Shown piece after piece: positions 53,550 to 63,052 of a stretch of DNA of 64,000 nt. The stretch covers positions 1 through 64,000 of the forward strand of contig WASS01000014.1 in assembly GCA_009712635.1 (NCBI GenBank). Direction: 5' to 3'. The first letter of the stretch is position 1. Each line of letters begins with the position of its first letter. The position numbers were made by a program, and so were the translations under genes. The notes beneath the pieces are model-generated. The model searched no databases and was not told the origin of the DNA. It saw nothing but the letters and a program-made list of their open reading frames with translations. Origin of the DNA: Hungatella sp. (GTDB taxonomy: Bacteria > Bacillota > Clostridia > Lachnospirales > Lachnospiraceae).

Positions 53550-55334
53550 ATGTCTGATAAGATACGAATTCTGGCAATTGCACCTTATGAAGGTATGAAA
53601 TCTATTATGTCAAAGCTCGCAGAGGAATATCCCAGCATCGAATTGAACATCCTGGTGGGTGATTTAAAAAAAGGTGTGGAAATTGCCCAAAGTAATTTCT
53701 ATGAGAATTATGATGTGGTAATTTCCCGTGGAGGTACAGCAAAGCTATTGCGGCAATCTATCTCTCTGCCTGTTATTGAAATCCATACATCGGCATACGA
53801 TATACTTCGTACGTTAAAACTCTCCAATGCAGACACAAAAAAGGTTGCCATTGCCGGTTTCTCCAGCATAACAGAACAAAGTCAGTTTCTTAAAGAGGTT
53901 CTTCCCTACCCCATCGATGTTTTTTCCATCAACTCAACAGAAGAGGCTTTACCAATACTAAAACAGATTGCAGCTCTTGGTTATGAAGCAATACTCTGTG
54001 ATATGATTACTTATACTACGGCGAGAAACCTTGGCATGGATGCATTTCTTCTTACCTCAGGAGTGGAAAGCATACGGGATGCCCTTCATACTGCACTTGA
54101 ATATTGCAGGTACTACACTCAGCTAAGAAGTGAAAACAATTTTTTCAGAAGCCTTGTCAAGCTAAGAGATATGCGCACCGTTGTTTTCGACAATGACGGG
54201 AAGCTGATCTTTTCAACTATATCGGAAACTGATACCACAATTATTGATTCCCTGCATTTGGAAATTAACAATATCCCTTTGGATGAAAAGCGCAATTTAA
54301 TTTTCAGGAAAAACAACCTGATTTACTCTGTACAGGCTCAGCGTCTGCTTTCTGCAGGAACCGGTTATATTGCCTTTTACATCACCGTAAACAAAGCCCC
54401 TTCAAACGGTGCAAAAAGCGGCATTCAATACAGCAACCAGAGAGAGATTGAAAAAGAGTTTTATGAAAGCATATACAGCGTCACTAATTTTTTCGCCCAG
54501 TTTTACAATACCATTGATCAGGTCAACAAGGATTTATATCCGGTCATCATTACCGGAGAGGAAGGCACGGGAAAGGAACAGATTGCCAAGGCGATCTATC
54601 TGCGCAGCTCCGTTAAGGATCAGCCATTTATTGAAATAGACTGCAGCTTATTAAATGAAAAGGTGTGGGAGTATTTAACAAGTCACCACAATTCCCCTCT
54701 TTGCAGCAGCGGAAGCACTATTTTTATAAAAAACATGAATTTATTAAGCGAAGAACGGCAGAGACAGCTTTGGATCAATATAATCGATACCGATGCCTGC
54801 AAACGAAACCGGCTTCTTATCTCCTTTCTCTGCAACTCCTACGGTATTACAGATTCCGGCTCCATGGAATTTATTAACAGGCTGAAATTATTTGTTTTTA
54901 CGCTTCCCACACTCAGAGCAGATGTATCCCGGATAGAGCCGATTGCAAATCTCTATTTAAATCAGCTGAATATGGAAAATGATAAACAGGTTCTGGGTTT
55001 TTCACCAGATGCCATGGAAGAATTACAGCGATATCACTGGCCCTATAACTACATGCAGTTCAGCCGGGTAATGAATAATCTTTTTGTCCTGTCTCAGGGA
55101 CCATATATTGGAATCGATGAAGTAAAAGAGGTATTACACAAGGAAGTCACTCTCACCTCCGCCTCCGCAAATGGTTATATGAATATGCTGAATTTATCCC
55201 AGCCCCTGAATAAGATCAACCGGGAAGTAGCGCTCATTGTACTGGATACGCAGAATGGGAATCACACAAAAGCCGCTAAAAGTCTGGGAATCAGCAGAAC
55301 AACCTTGTGGAGACTGATTAACTCTGATAATTAA
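53550..55334 (+). CDS. PrpR_N-type regulator with decayed AAA+ domain and Fis-type HTH
   Basis: Regulator of 594 residues. The N-terminal PrpR_N sensor (about 1-190, MSDKIRILAIAPYEGM...VVISRGGTAKLLRQ) is followed by a PAS-like part. Next comes an AAA+ domain with Walker A TGEEGTGKEQIA, and last a Fis helix-turn-helix, HTKAAKSLGISRTTLWRLI. The sigma-54-contact motif GAFTGA is absent. Where sigma-54 activators have a Walker B of LFLDEI type, this protein has IFIKNMNLL, lacking both acidic residues. It therefore probably does not activate sigma-54 polymerase. GGAGG lies six bases before the ATG. It faces the acid-sugar kinase gene and likely regulates it. Confidence 0.82.
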   Translation: MSDKIRILAIAPYEGMKSIMSKLAEEYPSIELNILVGDLKKGVEIAQSNFYENYDVVISRGGTAKLLRQSISLPVIEIHTSAYDILRTLKLSNADTKKVAIAGFSSITEQSQFLKEVLPYPIDVFSINSTEEALPILKQIAALGYEAILCDMITYTTARNLGMDAFLLTSGVESIRDALHTALEYCRYYTQLRSENNFFRSLVKLRDMRTVVFDNDGKLIFSTISETDTTIIDSLHLEINNIPLDEKRNLIFRKNNLIYSVQAQRLLSAGTGYIAFYITVNKAPSNGAKSGIQYSNQREIEKEFYESIYSVTNFFAQFYNTIDQVNKDLYPVIITGEEGTGKEQIAKAIYLRSSVKDQPFIEIDCSLLNEKVWEYLTSHHNSPLCSSGSTIFIKNMNLLSEERQRQLWINIIDTDACKRNRLLISFLCNSYGITDSGSMEFINRLKLFVFTLPTLRADVSRIEPIANLYLNQLNMENDKQVLGFSPDAMEELQRYHWPYNYMQFSRVMNNLFVLSQGPYIGIDEVKEVLHKEVTLTSASANGYMNMLNLSQPLNKINREVALIVLDTQNGNHTKAAKSLGISRTTLWRLINSDN

Positions 55335-55398
55335 AGAAAAAAAGGGATACACTAACTATCATTGATTAACAAGACATAAACAATATAGGAGAAAAACA

Positions 55399-58038
55399 AT
55401 GCAAAAAGAATACTTATTGGAATCCAATGAAGTTATAAAACAGCTTGATTCATCTCCTCATGGACTTTCAGAAGCCCAGGTTCGGGAACGTCAGGAGAAG
55501 TACGGCTTAAACAAATTAAAAGAGGGTAAAAAAACAAGTCTCTTTAAGAAGTTTTTAAAAGAACTGGCCAACTTTATGACGATTGTACTGATTGTTGCTG
55601 CAGTAGTTTCGGGAGCCACATCAATCTATGCAGGAGAAAGCATGATCGATACTGTCATTATCCTGATCGTTGTGGTAATTAATGCAATTCTTGGTGTCTA
55701 TCAGGAATCCAAAGCCGAATCTGCCATTGCATCTCTTCAGGAGATGACGGCTGCCACATCAAAAGTCTTTCGAAACGGCAAGCTTGAAGTCATCCGCTCC
55801 GAGCAGCTTGTACCTGGCGACATCATCGCTTTGGAGGCGGGAGATTCCGTCCCTGCCGATTCCAGATTATTGGAAAGCGCAAGTCTGAAAGCAGAAGAAG
55901 CCGCACTGACAGGCGAATCGGTCTCAGTTTCCAAGCATAGCGATGTGTTAGAAACCGAAAAAGGTGAAGTATCCCTGGCAGACAGAAAAAATATGATTTA
56001 TACCGGTTCTACAATTGTTTATGGCCGCGGTAAGGCAATCGTCTGCTACACAGGAATGGAGACGGAGATCGGTCATATTGCCGATGCCTTAAATACTGCA
56101 AAAGATGAAGAAACTCCTCTTCAGATCAAGCTAAATCAGCTTTCCAAGGTGTTGTCCATTATGGTTTTGGGGATCTGCGCCTTAATGTTTGCTGTAAACA
56201 TCATTCGAATTGGTGTTTCCGGCAATGGCATTCATCTGGAAGAACTGATTGATACCTTTATGATTGCTGTTTCACTTGCTGTTGCTGCAATACCGGAGGG
56301 TCTGGCAGCTGTAGTAACCATTCTCTTGTCCATCGGCGTAACTAAAATGTCCCGTAAACACGCAATTGTCAGAAAGCTGACAGCAGTTGAGACGTTAGGC
56401 TGCACCCAGATTATCTGCTCTGACAAGACCGGAACCTTAACACAAAACAGAATGACGGTGGTAGAGCACGCCGCTTCAGACGAACCCCTTCTTATGACGG
56501 CAATGGCACTGTGTTCCGATGCAGTCCTTGACCCGGACAGCCTTCAGGCGGTAGGAGAACCTACGGAATGCGCTTTGGTAAATGACGCGTATAAAAACAA
56601 CTTATCAAAGCCGGTACTTGCCAAGGATTATGAAAGAATCGGAGAGGCACCCTTTGATTCCGTAAGAAAAATGATGTCAACCGTACACAAAAAGAAGGAC
56701 GGCTCAATCATCCAGTTTACCAAGGGCGCACCGGACGAGGTATTAAAACGCTGCAGCCATGCGTTTATAAATGGAAACATCGTAGCCATGACAGATGATA
56801 TCCGCCATGATATCATTAAGGCCAACAAAGCCATGGCAGACCGGGCACTCCGGGTTTTATGCGCCTCCATGCGTAACTGGGATCAGTCTCCCCATGACTT
56901 TGCACCTGAAGCACTGGAGAATGAACTGATCTACCTTGGACTCTCCGGCATGATTGATCCAGTCCGTCCTGAAGTAAAGGCGGCGATTAAGGAATGCCAG
57001 AATGCCAGTATCCGCCCGATCATGATTACAGGTGATCACAAAGATACTGCCGTGGCCATAGCAAAGGAACTGGGTATTCTTGAAAATGAGAGTATGGCTA
57101 TCACCGGCGCGGAATTGGAAAAATTATCTGATGAGGAACTGGAGAAAAAGATTACCAGTTTTTCGGTATATGCGCGGGTACAGCCAGAGCACAAAGTCCG
57201 TATTGTGAAGACATGGAAGAAGCTCTCTAAAGTAACAGCCATGACGGGCGATGGCGTAAACGATGCCCCAGCCATTAAAGAAGCCGATATCGGTGTGGGA
57301 ATGGGAATCACAGGAACTGACGTAACAAAAGATGTTGCAGATATGGTTCTGGCTGACGACAATTTTGCTACCATTGTTGCGGCTGTCGCCGAAGGGCGAA
57401 GGATCTATGACAATATACGAAAAGCAATCCAGTTCCTGCTTTCCTCCAACTTAGCAGAGGTAATTGCAGTATTTGTAGCCAGTCTCATTGGTTTTACCAT
57501 CTTAAAACCAGTTCATTTGCTTTGGATCAACCTGATCACTGATTGTTTCCCGGCCATTGGTCTGGGTATGGAAGCAGAAGAAGCAGATATTATGAAACGA
57601 GCCCCCAGAGACCCAAAAGACAGTATTTTTTCTGATGGAGTTGGTGTGGAAATCGCTTTACAGGGTTTCGTCATTGCACTCCTGACCCTGATTGCATACT
57701 TCGTGGGTCATTATGTGGAAAGTGGTGTCTGGGAAATTGCCCAAAGCGCAGACGGAATGACAATGGCTTTCCTTACATTGTCTCTCCTTGAGATGTTTCA
57801 TTCGTTTAATATGCGCTCCAGAACTCGTTCCATCTTTCATTTGAAAACAAAGAACAGCTTTTTAAATGGTTCCCTGCTGATGTCATTTATTTTAACCACC
57901 GCCGTTATTTACGTTCCTTTTTTAAGAAGAGCATTTTCTTTTGAGCATATCTCACTTCTGGAATATGCCGTGGCTGTGCTGATTGCAGTTTCAATCATAC
58001 CGATTATGGAAATCGTGAAATTAATGAAACGCAGATAA
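55399..58038 (+). CDS. P-type calcium-transporting ATPase
   Basis: P2-type cation ATPase of 879 residues, most like SERCA/PMCA bacterial homologues (LMCA1, YloB). The actuator motif is LTGESVSV, the phosphorylated residue D342 in CSDKTGTLTQN, the nucleotide-domain motif FTKGAPDEVL, and the hinge MTGDGVNDAPAIKEADIGVGMG. Helix 4 has AAIPEGL, and helix 6 has NLITDCFPAIGLG, with the Asn and Asp of a calcium site. Ten membrane helices are expected. It exports Ca2+ from the cytosol. It starts 64 bases after the regulator in the same direction. Functional linkage to it is unknown. Confidence 0.9.
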   Translation: MQKEYLLESNEVIKQLDSSPHGLSEAQVRERQEKYGLNKLKEGKKTSLFKKFLKELANFMTIVLIVAAVVSGATSIYAGESMIDTVIILIVVVINAILGVYQESKAESAIASLQEMTAATSKVFRNGKLEVIRSEQLVPGDIIALEAGDSVPADSRLLESASLKAEEAALTGESVSVSKHSDVLETEKGEVSLADRKNMIYTGSTIVYGRGKAIVCYTGMETEIGHIADALNTAKDEETPLQIKLNQLSKVLSIMVLGICALMFAVNIIRIGVSGNGIHLEELIDTFMIAVSLAVAAIPEGLAAVVTILLSIGVTKMSRKHAIVRKLTAVETLGCTQIICSDKTGTLTQNRMTVVEHAASDEPLLMTAMALCSDAVLDPDSLQAVGEPTECALVNDAYKNNLSKPVLAKDYERIGEAPFDSVRKMMSTVHKKKDGSIIQFTKGAPDEVLKRCSHAFINGNIVAMTDDIRHDIIKANKAMADRALRVLCASMRNWDQSPHDFAPEALENELIYLGLSGMIDPVRPEVKAAIKECQNASIRPIMITGDHKDTAVAIAKELGILENESMAITGAELEKLSDEELEKKITSFSVYARVQPEHKVRIVKTWKKLSKVTAMTGDGVNDAPAIKEADIGVGMGITGTDVTKDVADMVLADDNFATIVAAVAEGRRIYDNIRKAIQFLLSSNLAEVIAVFVASLIGFTILKPVHLLWINLITDCFPAIGLGMEAEEADIMKRAPRDPKDSIFSDGVGVEIALQGFVIALLTLIAYFVGHYVESGVWEIAQSADGMTMAFLTLSLLEMFHSFNMRSRTRSIFHLKTKNSFLNGSLLMSFILTTAVIYVPFLRRAFSFEHISLLEYAVAVLIAVSIIPIMEIVKLMKRR

Positions 58039-58040
58039 TA

Positions 58041-58095
58041 ACAGGCTGTCGGATTCATCTGGTTTCTTACTTGGAACAGATGAATCTGGCGGCCT
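58041..58095. terminator. Hairpin between Ca-ATPase and TetR gene
   Basis: GATTCATCTG (58052-58061) pairs with CAGATGAATC (58077-58086) around a 15-base loop, with a few more outer pairs. No clear T-run follows on either strand, so termination is likely but not certain. Confidence 0.5.
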
Positions 58096-58101
58096 GACTA
58101 T

Positions 58102-58671
58102 TTACTCTCTGGAATAGTTAAATACCTTTGCCAGATACATAAAAAGCTGAGTATGTCTGGTCAGCTCCTCGTATCCATCATTTTTCAGGCACCATTTTAT
58201 TGCAGTCAACACAAGTGACGCATATTGATTTGACAAATAATCTAATAGTTCTATGGACTTTTTATTTGTCTTTAACTGTCTCTCATAAAAGCTCTTTTGA
58301 AGGAAATTGTACATATCTTCATATAAGTGAATGGTTTCTGTATGTATTTCAAAAAGCGCCAGAAGTTCTTCTCTCCTGTCAGATAGAATCTGATACATTG
58401 GTTTAATAATCATAATGGCATCTTCCGTTTTATCGCATTCAAGTCTGTCCATGACCCCCATTTTTAAAACATCAAATACGCCGCTGCAAAGAGTTTCAGC
58501 CAGCTGATATTTATCCGTATAATGCTTGTAGAATGTAGAACGGTTAATTAATGCACGGTCAAGAATATCCTGAACCGTTATTTTATGAAAGTCCTTTTCT
58601 TTCAACAACGAGATAAATGAATTCTCAATGTTTTTTCTGGTTTTTCTCACGCGCAAATCATTCTGGTTCAT
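58102..58671 (-). CDS. TetR-family transcriptional regulator
   Basis: A 189-residue repressor. The N-terminal helix-turn-helix is KTRKNIENSFISLLKEKDFHKITVQDILDRALINRSTFYKHYTDKYQL, a classic TetR pattern. The C-terminal all-helical domain would bind an unknown small molecule. It is divergent from the HXXEE membrane-protein gene, with 154 bases between starts, and is the likely repressor of that gene. A TetR_C-like family of this kind (DUF-type C-terminus) is often found next to small membrane genes in Clostridia. Confidence 0.87.
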   Translation of the reverse strand: MNQNDLRVRKTRKNIENSFISLLKEKDFHKITVQDILDRALINRSTFYKHYTDKYQLAETLCSGVFDVLKMGVMDRLECDKTEDAIMIIKPMYQILSDRREELLALFEIHTETIHLYEDMYNFLQKSFYERQLKTNKKSIELLDYLSNQYASLVLTAIKWCLKNDGYEELTRHTQLFMYLAKVFNYSRE

Positions 58672-58825
58672 GAGTACTCCTTTCCAGACAACAATTTAGT
58701 ACATTCAATATAGATAAGCAACATACTGTATCTTATTATAGCTTATTACTATAACAAGTAAAATTCTGTTGATTGAAATTTTTCGCCATATGATTAAAAT
58801 AAAATCAAAAAGGAGAAATACAATT

Positions 58826-59335
58826 ATGAATGAGTTAAGATGGTTTACCTGGCTATTTCCGTTATTATTCATTGTACATGATATGGAAGAGATTATGAGA
58901 GCAAAACAATGGTGTAAAAAAGGATTAAGACAATTTATTCCCCTTCCCATCACACCATTTGGCAACACTAACAATACAGCAGCTTTTTCCGCTGGTGTAT
59001 TTGAAGAACTTATTTTGTGGATGTCTGCCACCTTACTGGGAAACATTACCGGTTTTTATGGATTATGGTATGGTCTGCTGACAGCAAACATTATTCATCT
59101 GGTTCTATTCCATATTATCCTGTTACCTTTATCTTACCGGCATTACGTGCCTGGCGAAGTTACGGCATGGCTGACCCTGTTCCCCTGCTGCTACATCCTG
59201 ATTCTTGCACAGAAGGTCTTAAATTACTCAGTAGTTGAGATAGTACTTTGGGTTACTATCGGCCTGGTTTTTGCATTCGGAAATGTGAAAATTCTTCACA
59301 AGAACATGCATCAGCTGGCAAGACTTGTTGGATAA
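58826..59335 (+). CDS. HXXEE-domain membrane protein
   Basis: Small integral membrane protein of 169 residues with about five hydrophobic segments and the family signature HDMEE near residue 17 (WLFPLLFIVHDMEEI). A second conserved-type helix contains AAFSAGVFEELILWM. The function of HXXEE proteins (PF13787) is unknown. The His-x-x-Glu-Glu cluster could bind metal. The frame is open from 58769, but AAGGAG is placed 10 bases before the ATG at 58826. It is divergent from a TetR gene, so it is probably induced by some small molecule. Confidence 0.8.
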   Translation: MNELRWFTWLFPLLFIVHDMEEIMRAKQWCKKGLRQFIPLPITPFGNTNNTAAFSAGVFEELILWMSATLLGNITGFYGLWYGLLTANIIHLVLFHIILLPLSYRHYVPGEVTAWLTLFPCCYILILAQKVLNYSVVEIVLWVTIGLVFAFGNVKILHKNMHQLARLVG

Positions 59336-59364
59336 TTGGATTCAAATACATGATGCAGCCCAGA

Positions 59365-59784
59365 CTATATTTTTTTAATTAAAAACAGTTCCATGGGCTG
59401 CTCATATTCCGGAATATTAATAACTAATCCGCCACTATCCTGATACCCTAATTTTCTATAGAAGTGCTGGGCATCTTCATCCACCTGGGTAGACGTCATT
59501 AGCATACCATATCCCATAGACTTCATATCTTTTTCCCAAAACTCCATCAATTTTCTCCCATAGCCCTTACCCTGATTTTTAGAATCAACATAAAGCATAG
59601 TACAAAATGGAGTATTATCCCAAAAAAGATTATATCTTAACAAGCCTAATGGAATATTATTTTCCAACAAAACATAACCCATTTTATCCCTTATCTTTTT
59701 TTCAAACTCGGTCTCCAACAAATGCTTATCGAGTTTGAACCAAAAGCTTCGATCTTCTTCCAAAACACATCTAATACTTACCAT
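59365..59784 (-). CDS. GNAT-family N-acetyltransferase
   Basis: Acetyl-CoA-dependent acetyltransferase of 139 residues. The beta-4/alpha-3 pyrophosphate-binding motif is VDSKNQGKGYGRKLMEF (Q-x-x-G-x-G), preceded by PLGLLRYNLFWDNTPFCTMLYV and followed by QHFYRKLGYQDSG. Substrate unknown; small GNATs of this type often modify aminoglycosides, peptides or amino sugars. It is in a run of minus-strand small genes with AT-rich composition. Confidence 0.8.
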   Translation of the reverse strand: MVSIRCVLEEDRSFWFKLDKHLLETEFEKKIRDKMGYVLLENNIPLGLLRYNLFWDNTPFCTMLYVDSKNQGKGYGRKLMEFWEKDMKSMGYGMLMTSTQVDEDAQHFYRKLGYQDSGGLVINIPEYEQPMELFLIKKI

Positions 59785-59809
59785 ACTATTTCCCCAATTA
59801 AAAATTATT

Positions 59810-60583
59810 TTAAACTAATGATTTCTTTCTCAATATTATCATGCTATGTAAGCTGTATCCTAGCAAACTTTTATCTTCACAAGTTTTCAAATGAAACTGA
59901 TACCATTTATTAAAATTATCCTCATCAGCAGCAGAAATTTTATCAGAAAGTAAATAATTTATTCCGTCAACGGCAACATGGGAAACAATTTCTGTATGAA
60001 AGCTCAATGCCATTTCCTCTATTTGATGAGGAGTCATATACAGAAATAACCCATCCGTAGTCCTGTTTTCAAACCATTTATCAGCTTGGTCCATGTTTTT
60101 TAATTCATCATCCAATCCAACAATTACTCCAGCCATCGTATTGATATAAGAAATAACCAATAATCCACCTGGCTTTAACACACGCAGGCATTCTTTCATG
60201 ATACCGGATCTTATCTTATCATCAACATGATAAAATGCTCCCATACATAGTACTGCATCGAAACTTTCATCACAGAATCTTGAAAGATCCAGCATATTTC
60301 CAACATAAATATCTTTTAATATTGGATTGTTTTTTTGCTTGTCCCGAATGATCTCAATATTACCAGGAACAATATCTCCTGCAATGACCTCATATCCTGA
60401 TTCCGCTAAAGGAAAGGCGTAATTTCCAGTCCCTGCACAACCATCTAATAAAAAAGCTCCTTCTTTCATAAACTTCTTTAAATAATGCATACTGGTCAGC
60501 CATTCTATCTTATGGCTATTATTTCGAAACAACCTGCCATCTTCATCATATGCTTTATAATAATTTATAATTTCACGCTCCAT
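59810..60583 (-). CDS. SAM-dependent methyltransferase (class I)
   Basis: A 257-residue methyltransferase. Motif I is LLDGCAGTGNYAFPLAESG (about 44-62). The strand-2 acid is in VIAGDIVPGNI, FDAVLCMGAFYHVDD is motif II, and LRVLKPGGLLVISYI is post-II. The N-terminal YYKAYDEDGRLFRNNSHKIEWLTSMHYL resembles Methyltransf_11/25 proteins of Firmicutes. Target unknown. It is in the accessory patch, same direction as the following P-loop and methyltransferase genes. Confidence 0.8.
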   Translation of the reverse strand: MEREIINYYKAYDEDGRLFRNNSHKIEWLTSMHYLKKFMKEGAFLLDGCAGTGNYAFPLAESGYEVIAGDIVPGNIEIIRDKQKNNPILKDIYVGNMLDLSRFCDESFDAVLCMGAFYHVDDKIRSGIMKECLRVLKPGGLLVISYINTMAGVIVGLDDELKNMDQADKWFENRTTDGLFLYMTPHQIEEMALSFHTEIVSHVAVDGINYLLSDKISAADEDNFNKWYQFHLKTCEDKSLLGYSLHSMIILRKKSLV

Positions 60584-60636
60584 AACCCCTCCACCCGATC
60601 CTGCATTCAGGCTTTACCATAACGCTCAATTTTATA

Positions 60637-61119
60637 TTAGTCTGTCATTTTTAAATAGTAGCATATTTTTTCATTCTTTTCCCGCTGTTTGTTCCACGTA
60701 TTTTTAATGGCATCCTTAACATTTTTCGCATCCTGAAAATCAGCTTGTCTTTTTTTACAATGTTTCGCAAGCATTTCATCGCTTATATCAAGATATACCA
60801 GCACTTCGCATTCCAATAATATCAACGTGAATAATGGGTGTCCGGGTTTAACCGTCACCTTCTCTCTGACCAGCCTTTCAGCAAAGTCACCAATTTCTTT
60901 GGTCCATGGTTTCTGGCATAAATGTGCTTCCTCTTCTTCGGTTAATTGGGGCCACAATTCATCATCCATATCCACAGTCTCCGGAATCAGTTCATGTAAT
61001 GTAGACTTTCCGCAACAAGTAGTAGCCATGATACAAATACGGTCATTTTTGTGTTTATCAAATATTCTTTTCAAAGAATCTACCGTTTCTTTTGCAGATG
61101 TATTTATTCCTATATTCAT
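60637..61119 (-). CDS. Small P-loop NTPase, kinase-like
   Basis: A 160-residue protein with one P-loop, CIMATTCCGKSTL (near residues 30-42), followed by a short acidic motif VDMDDELWP. A possible lid region RQADFQDAKNVKDAIKNTWNKQREK follows. The shape resembles nucleoside or shikimate kinase-like proteins, but no full family signature is visible, so I leave the substrate open. Two cysteines sit in the P-loop itself. GAGGGG lies five bases before the ATG at 61119. The frame is open back into the upstream methyltransferase gene. Confidence 0.65.
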   Translation of the reverse strand: MNIGINTSAKETVDSLKRIFDKHKNDRICIMATTCCGKSTLHELIPETVDMDDELWPQLTEEEEAHLCQKPWTKEIGDFAERLVREKVTVKPGHPLFTLILLECEVLVYLDISDEMLAKHCKKRQADFQDAKNVKDAIKNTWNKQREKNEKICYYLKMTD

Positions 61120-61153
61120 TTGTTCCCCTCTTTGTTTATATACGCTAATAACC

Positions 61154-61936
61154 CTACGGCTTTCTTGCAAGCTGCAAATCTATGGTATCATAGATTGTAA
61201 TTATACCACCCAGACTGTCTATTGCCGTTTCAATCTCTGAAAAGAACTTTGCTCTTATGCTTTCCTCAATTGCAATATGATCAGAGTAAGTACCGAGAAG
61301 AGATGTATATTCTTTCGAAGTAAAAGTTCTTGTTCTATGATATAATTTATAACTTATGTCAACAAAGCCGTATTGACTTGCTATATAAGCACGTTCTTTT
61401 GCTGCATTTTCGCTATATTCATTATTGCTAAGTGTCCCGGGCATGTATACAGAATAAACCTTTTGAATAGCATTATGTATTTCCTCTCTCCCCTTATCCT
61501 TAAACGGATGGTTGGCAAAGCGTGCAAATACACCACCACTTTTTAATAGTGCAAAAACTTTCTTATATCCAAATTCCTCTGGTATCCAGTGAAACGCTGA
61601 TGCTGAATATATTAAATCACATGTATTGTCTTGACATTTAAAGTCCTCAAACTTTGCTGTTATGGCAGAAAAATTTGGGTATTCCTTAAATTTATTACGA
61701 CATAGCTCAGCCAGGTTTGTACTATACTCCACAGCAGTCAGGTTACAGCCCGTTTTTAAAATTGGTAATGTCGCCTGACCTCCTCCAATCCCGACTTCTA
61801 CAACATTACTGGACTGATTGATTGGAATATAATCAAAAATATCTTTATATAATTCTGGAACATATCCTGGACGTAATTTTTCATACTTTTCTGCTACTGT
61901 ATTAAAAGTCCATTCCAATCCTTTAATTGTTGACAC
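61154..61936 (-). CDS. SAM-dependent methyltransferase (class I, Methyltransf_11)
   Basis: A 260-residue methyltransferase. Motif I is VVEVGIGGGQATLPILKTG (about 44-62), with LTAVEYSTNLAEL at strand 2. DLIYSASAFHWIPEE is the hallmark AFHW motif seen in trans-aconitate and related methylases, and FALLKSGGVFARFANHP follows. The substrate is unknown. It lies about 35 bases upstream of the P-loop gene and probably shares its transcript. Confidence 0.82.
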   Translation of the reverse strand: MSTIKGLEWTFNTVAEKYEKLRPGYVPELYKDIFDYIPINQSSNVVEVGIGGGQATLPILKTGCNLTAVEYSTNLAELCRNKFKEYPNFSAITAKFEDFKCQDNTCDLIYSASAFHWIPEEFGYKKVFALLKSGGVFARFANHPFKDKGREEIHNAIQKVYSVYMPGTLSNNEYSENAAKERAYIASQYGFVDISYKLYHRTRTFTSKEYTSLLGTYSDHIAIEESIRAKFFSEIETAIDSLGGIITIYDTIDLQLARKP

Positions 61937-61986
61937 AACATACCCCCTGTACTATAAACGATTTTACCATAACACAATTTACATTT

Positions 61987-62385
61987 TTATTTAAGTGTAA
62001 GCTTTCCTACTCCATTTTGACAAAGTTCTGACCATATCAATATATTTACAATGGGCGAAATCCTTCTAAACACACTGTCTCCAACTTTTTTTCCATATAC
62101 TTCTTTTGCTATATAACCTTCAATTGAATTAAAGGGTAATCCTTCATCACCTAATTTACACCCCATAGCATTACCTTTTAGAGCATTCCCCCCTTCTTGT
62201 TCCAATAATTCAATTGCTTTTTCAAATACTTCCCATGAAAGGTAAGGGTCATTAGCCAAATTATTAACCAATACGCCACCGTCTGTCAACCTAACTATAA
62301 AAGATCTGTTACCCTTCAATAATCTAATTTCCACTTCGCCGCCTTTTAGTAACAATTTTTCTTTTATTATATTTGTAATATTCAT
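61987..62385 (-). CDS. Hypothetical protein, 132 residues
   Basis: I do not recognise the family. The protein is soluble, has no signal peptide or membrane helix, and begins MNITNIIKEKLLLKGGEVEIRL, suggesting an alpha-beta start. It has a helix-rich middle (SWEVFEKAIELLEQEGG) and a second block GYIAKEVYGKKVGDSVFRRISPIVNILIWS. Codon use and spacing (AGGGGAGGGAAATGTT before the ATG) support real translation. It lies in the AT-rich patch between a GNAT and a methyltransferase. Confidence 0.6.
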   Translation of the reverse strand: MNITNIIKEKLLLKGGEVEIRLLKGNRSFIVRLTDGGVLVNNLANDPYLSWEVFEKAIELLEQEGGNALKGNAMGCKLGDEGLPFNSIEGYIAKEVYGKKVGDSVFRRISPIVNILIWSELCQNGVGKLTLK

Positions 62386-62566
62386 AACATTTCCCTCCCC
62401 TAATTATATTTTTTATACTATAACTTATCAATGATTCAGCGATAATTAAAGTAACAATCCTCCCTTTGATTATCTAACGGCTATACACCAACTTTATTAG
62501 TCCTTAACAGGATATGTAGTCCTTCTTTTAATTCACATGGTGATAGCGAATTAAGATGCAATTATA

Positions 62567-63052
62567 TCAGCTTAATACTATATATTCCATATAACCAACT
62601 GTAAATGGTGCACCATCATATTTTTTATATCCCATATTTGTAAAACCATTATCTTCGTACCACTTTCTTAGACGTTTATTGTCATCTATCATTCCCAACG
62701 AAATTTTATTAGCACCCAGTTCTTTTGCCTTTTGTTTACAAAAAATAAGAAGTTCTTTACCGTAACCTTTTTTCCTAAATTCGGGAAGGATAATAATATC
62801 ATCCAACTTACAAATGCCGTCACCGCACATTTTCATACCTATAAAACCAATAAGTTTATCATTATGAAAATACCCGAACATCAATGTACTGTCTTCAAAC
62901 TCTGTCAACAGCTTTTCATACGTTATACTTGCACGACCTCTATCCGGGCAGTTTTCTTCCGTCAGGCCAAACTCAATCGCAACAGTTTCATAGCCTTGAT
63001 GAAATATTTTTAGACAATTAATCAAATCATCTTTATCAATAGACTTTATCAT
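62567..63052 (-). CDS. GNAT-family N-acetyltransferase
   Basis: A 161-residue acetyltransferase. It has DKLIGFIGMKMCGDGICKLDDIIILPEFRKKGYGKELLIFCKQKA, containing the R-x-x-G-x-G CoA motif, then KISLGMIDDNKRLRKWYEDNGF, the usual beta-5/alpha-4 end. Substrate unknown. GGAGGTG precedes the ATG. It is the last gene of the accessory patch before the ribosomal-protein operon. Confidence 0.82.
   Translation of the reverse strand: MIKSIDKDDLINCLKIFHQGYETVAIEFGLTEENCPDRGRASITYEKLLTEFEDSTLMFGYFHNDKLIGFIGMKMCGDGICKLDDIIILPEFRKKGYGKELLIFCKQKAKELGANKISLGMIDDNKRLRKWYEDNGFTNMGYKKYDGAPFTVGYMEYIVLS

Noticed and set aside
62120-62145. Sequence DEGLPFN in the 132-residue unknown protein, identical to the SSB tail tip
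   Set aside because: It is internal, not C-terminal, and uses different codons from ssb, so neither a functional tail nor a gene fragment. Most likely chance.
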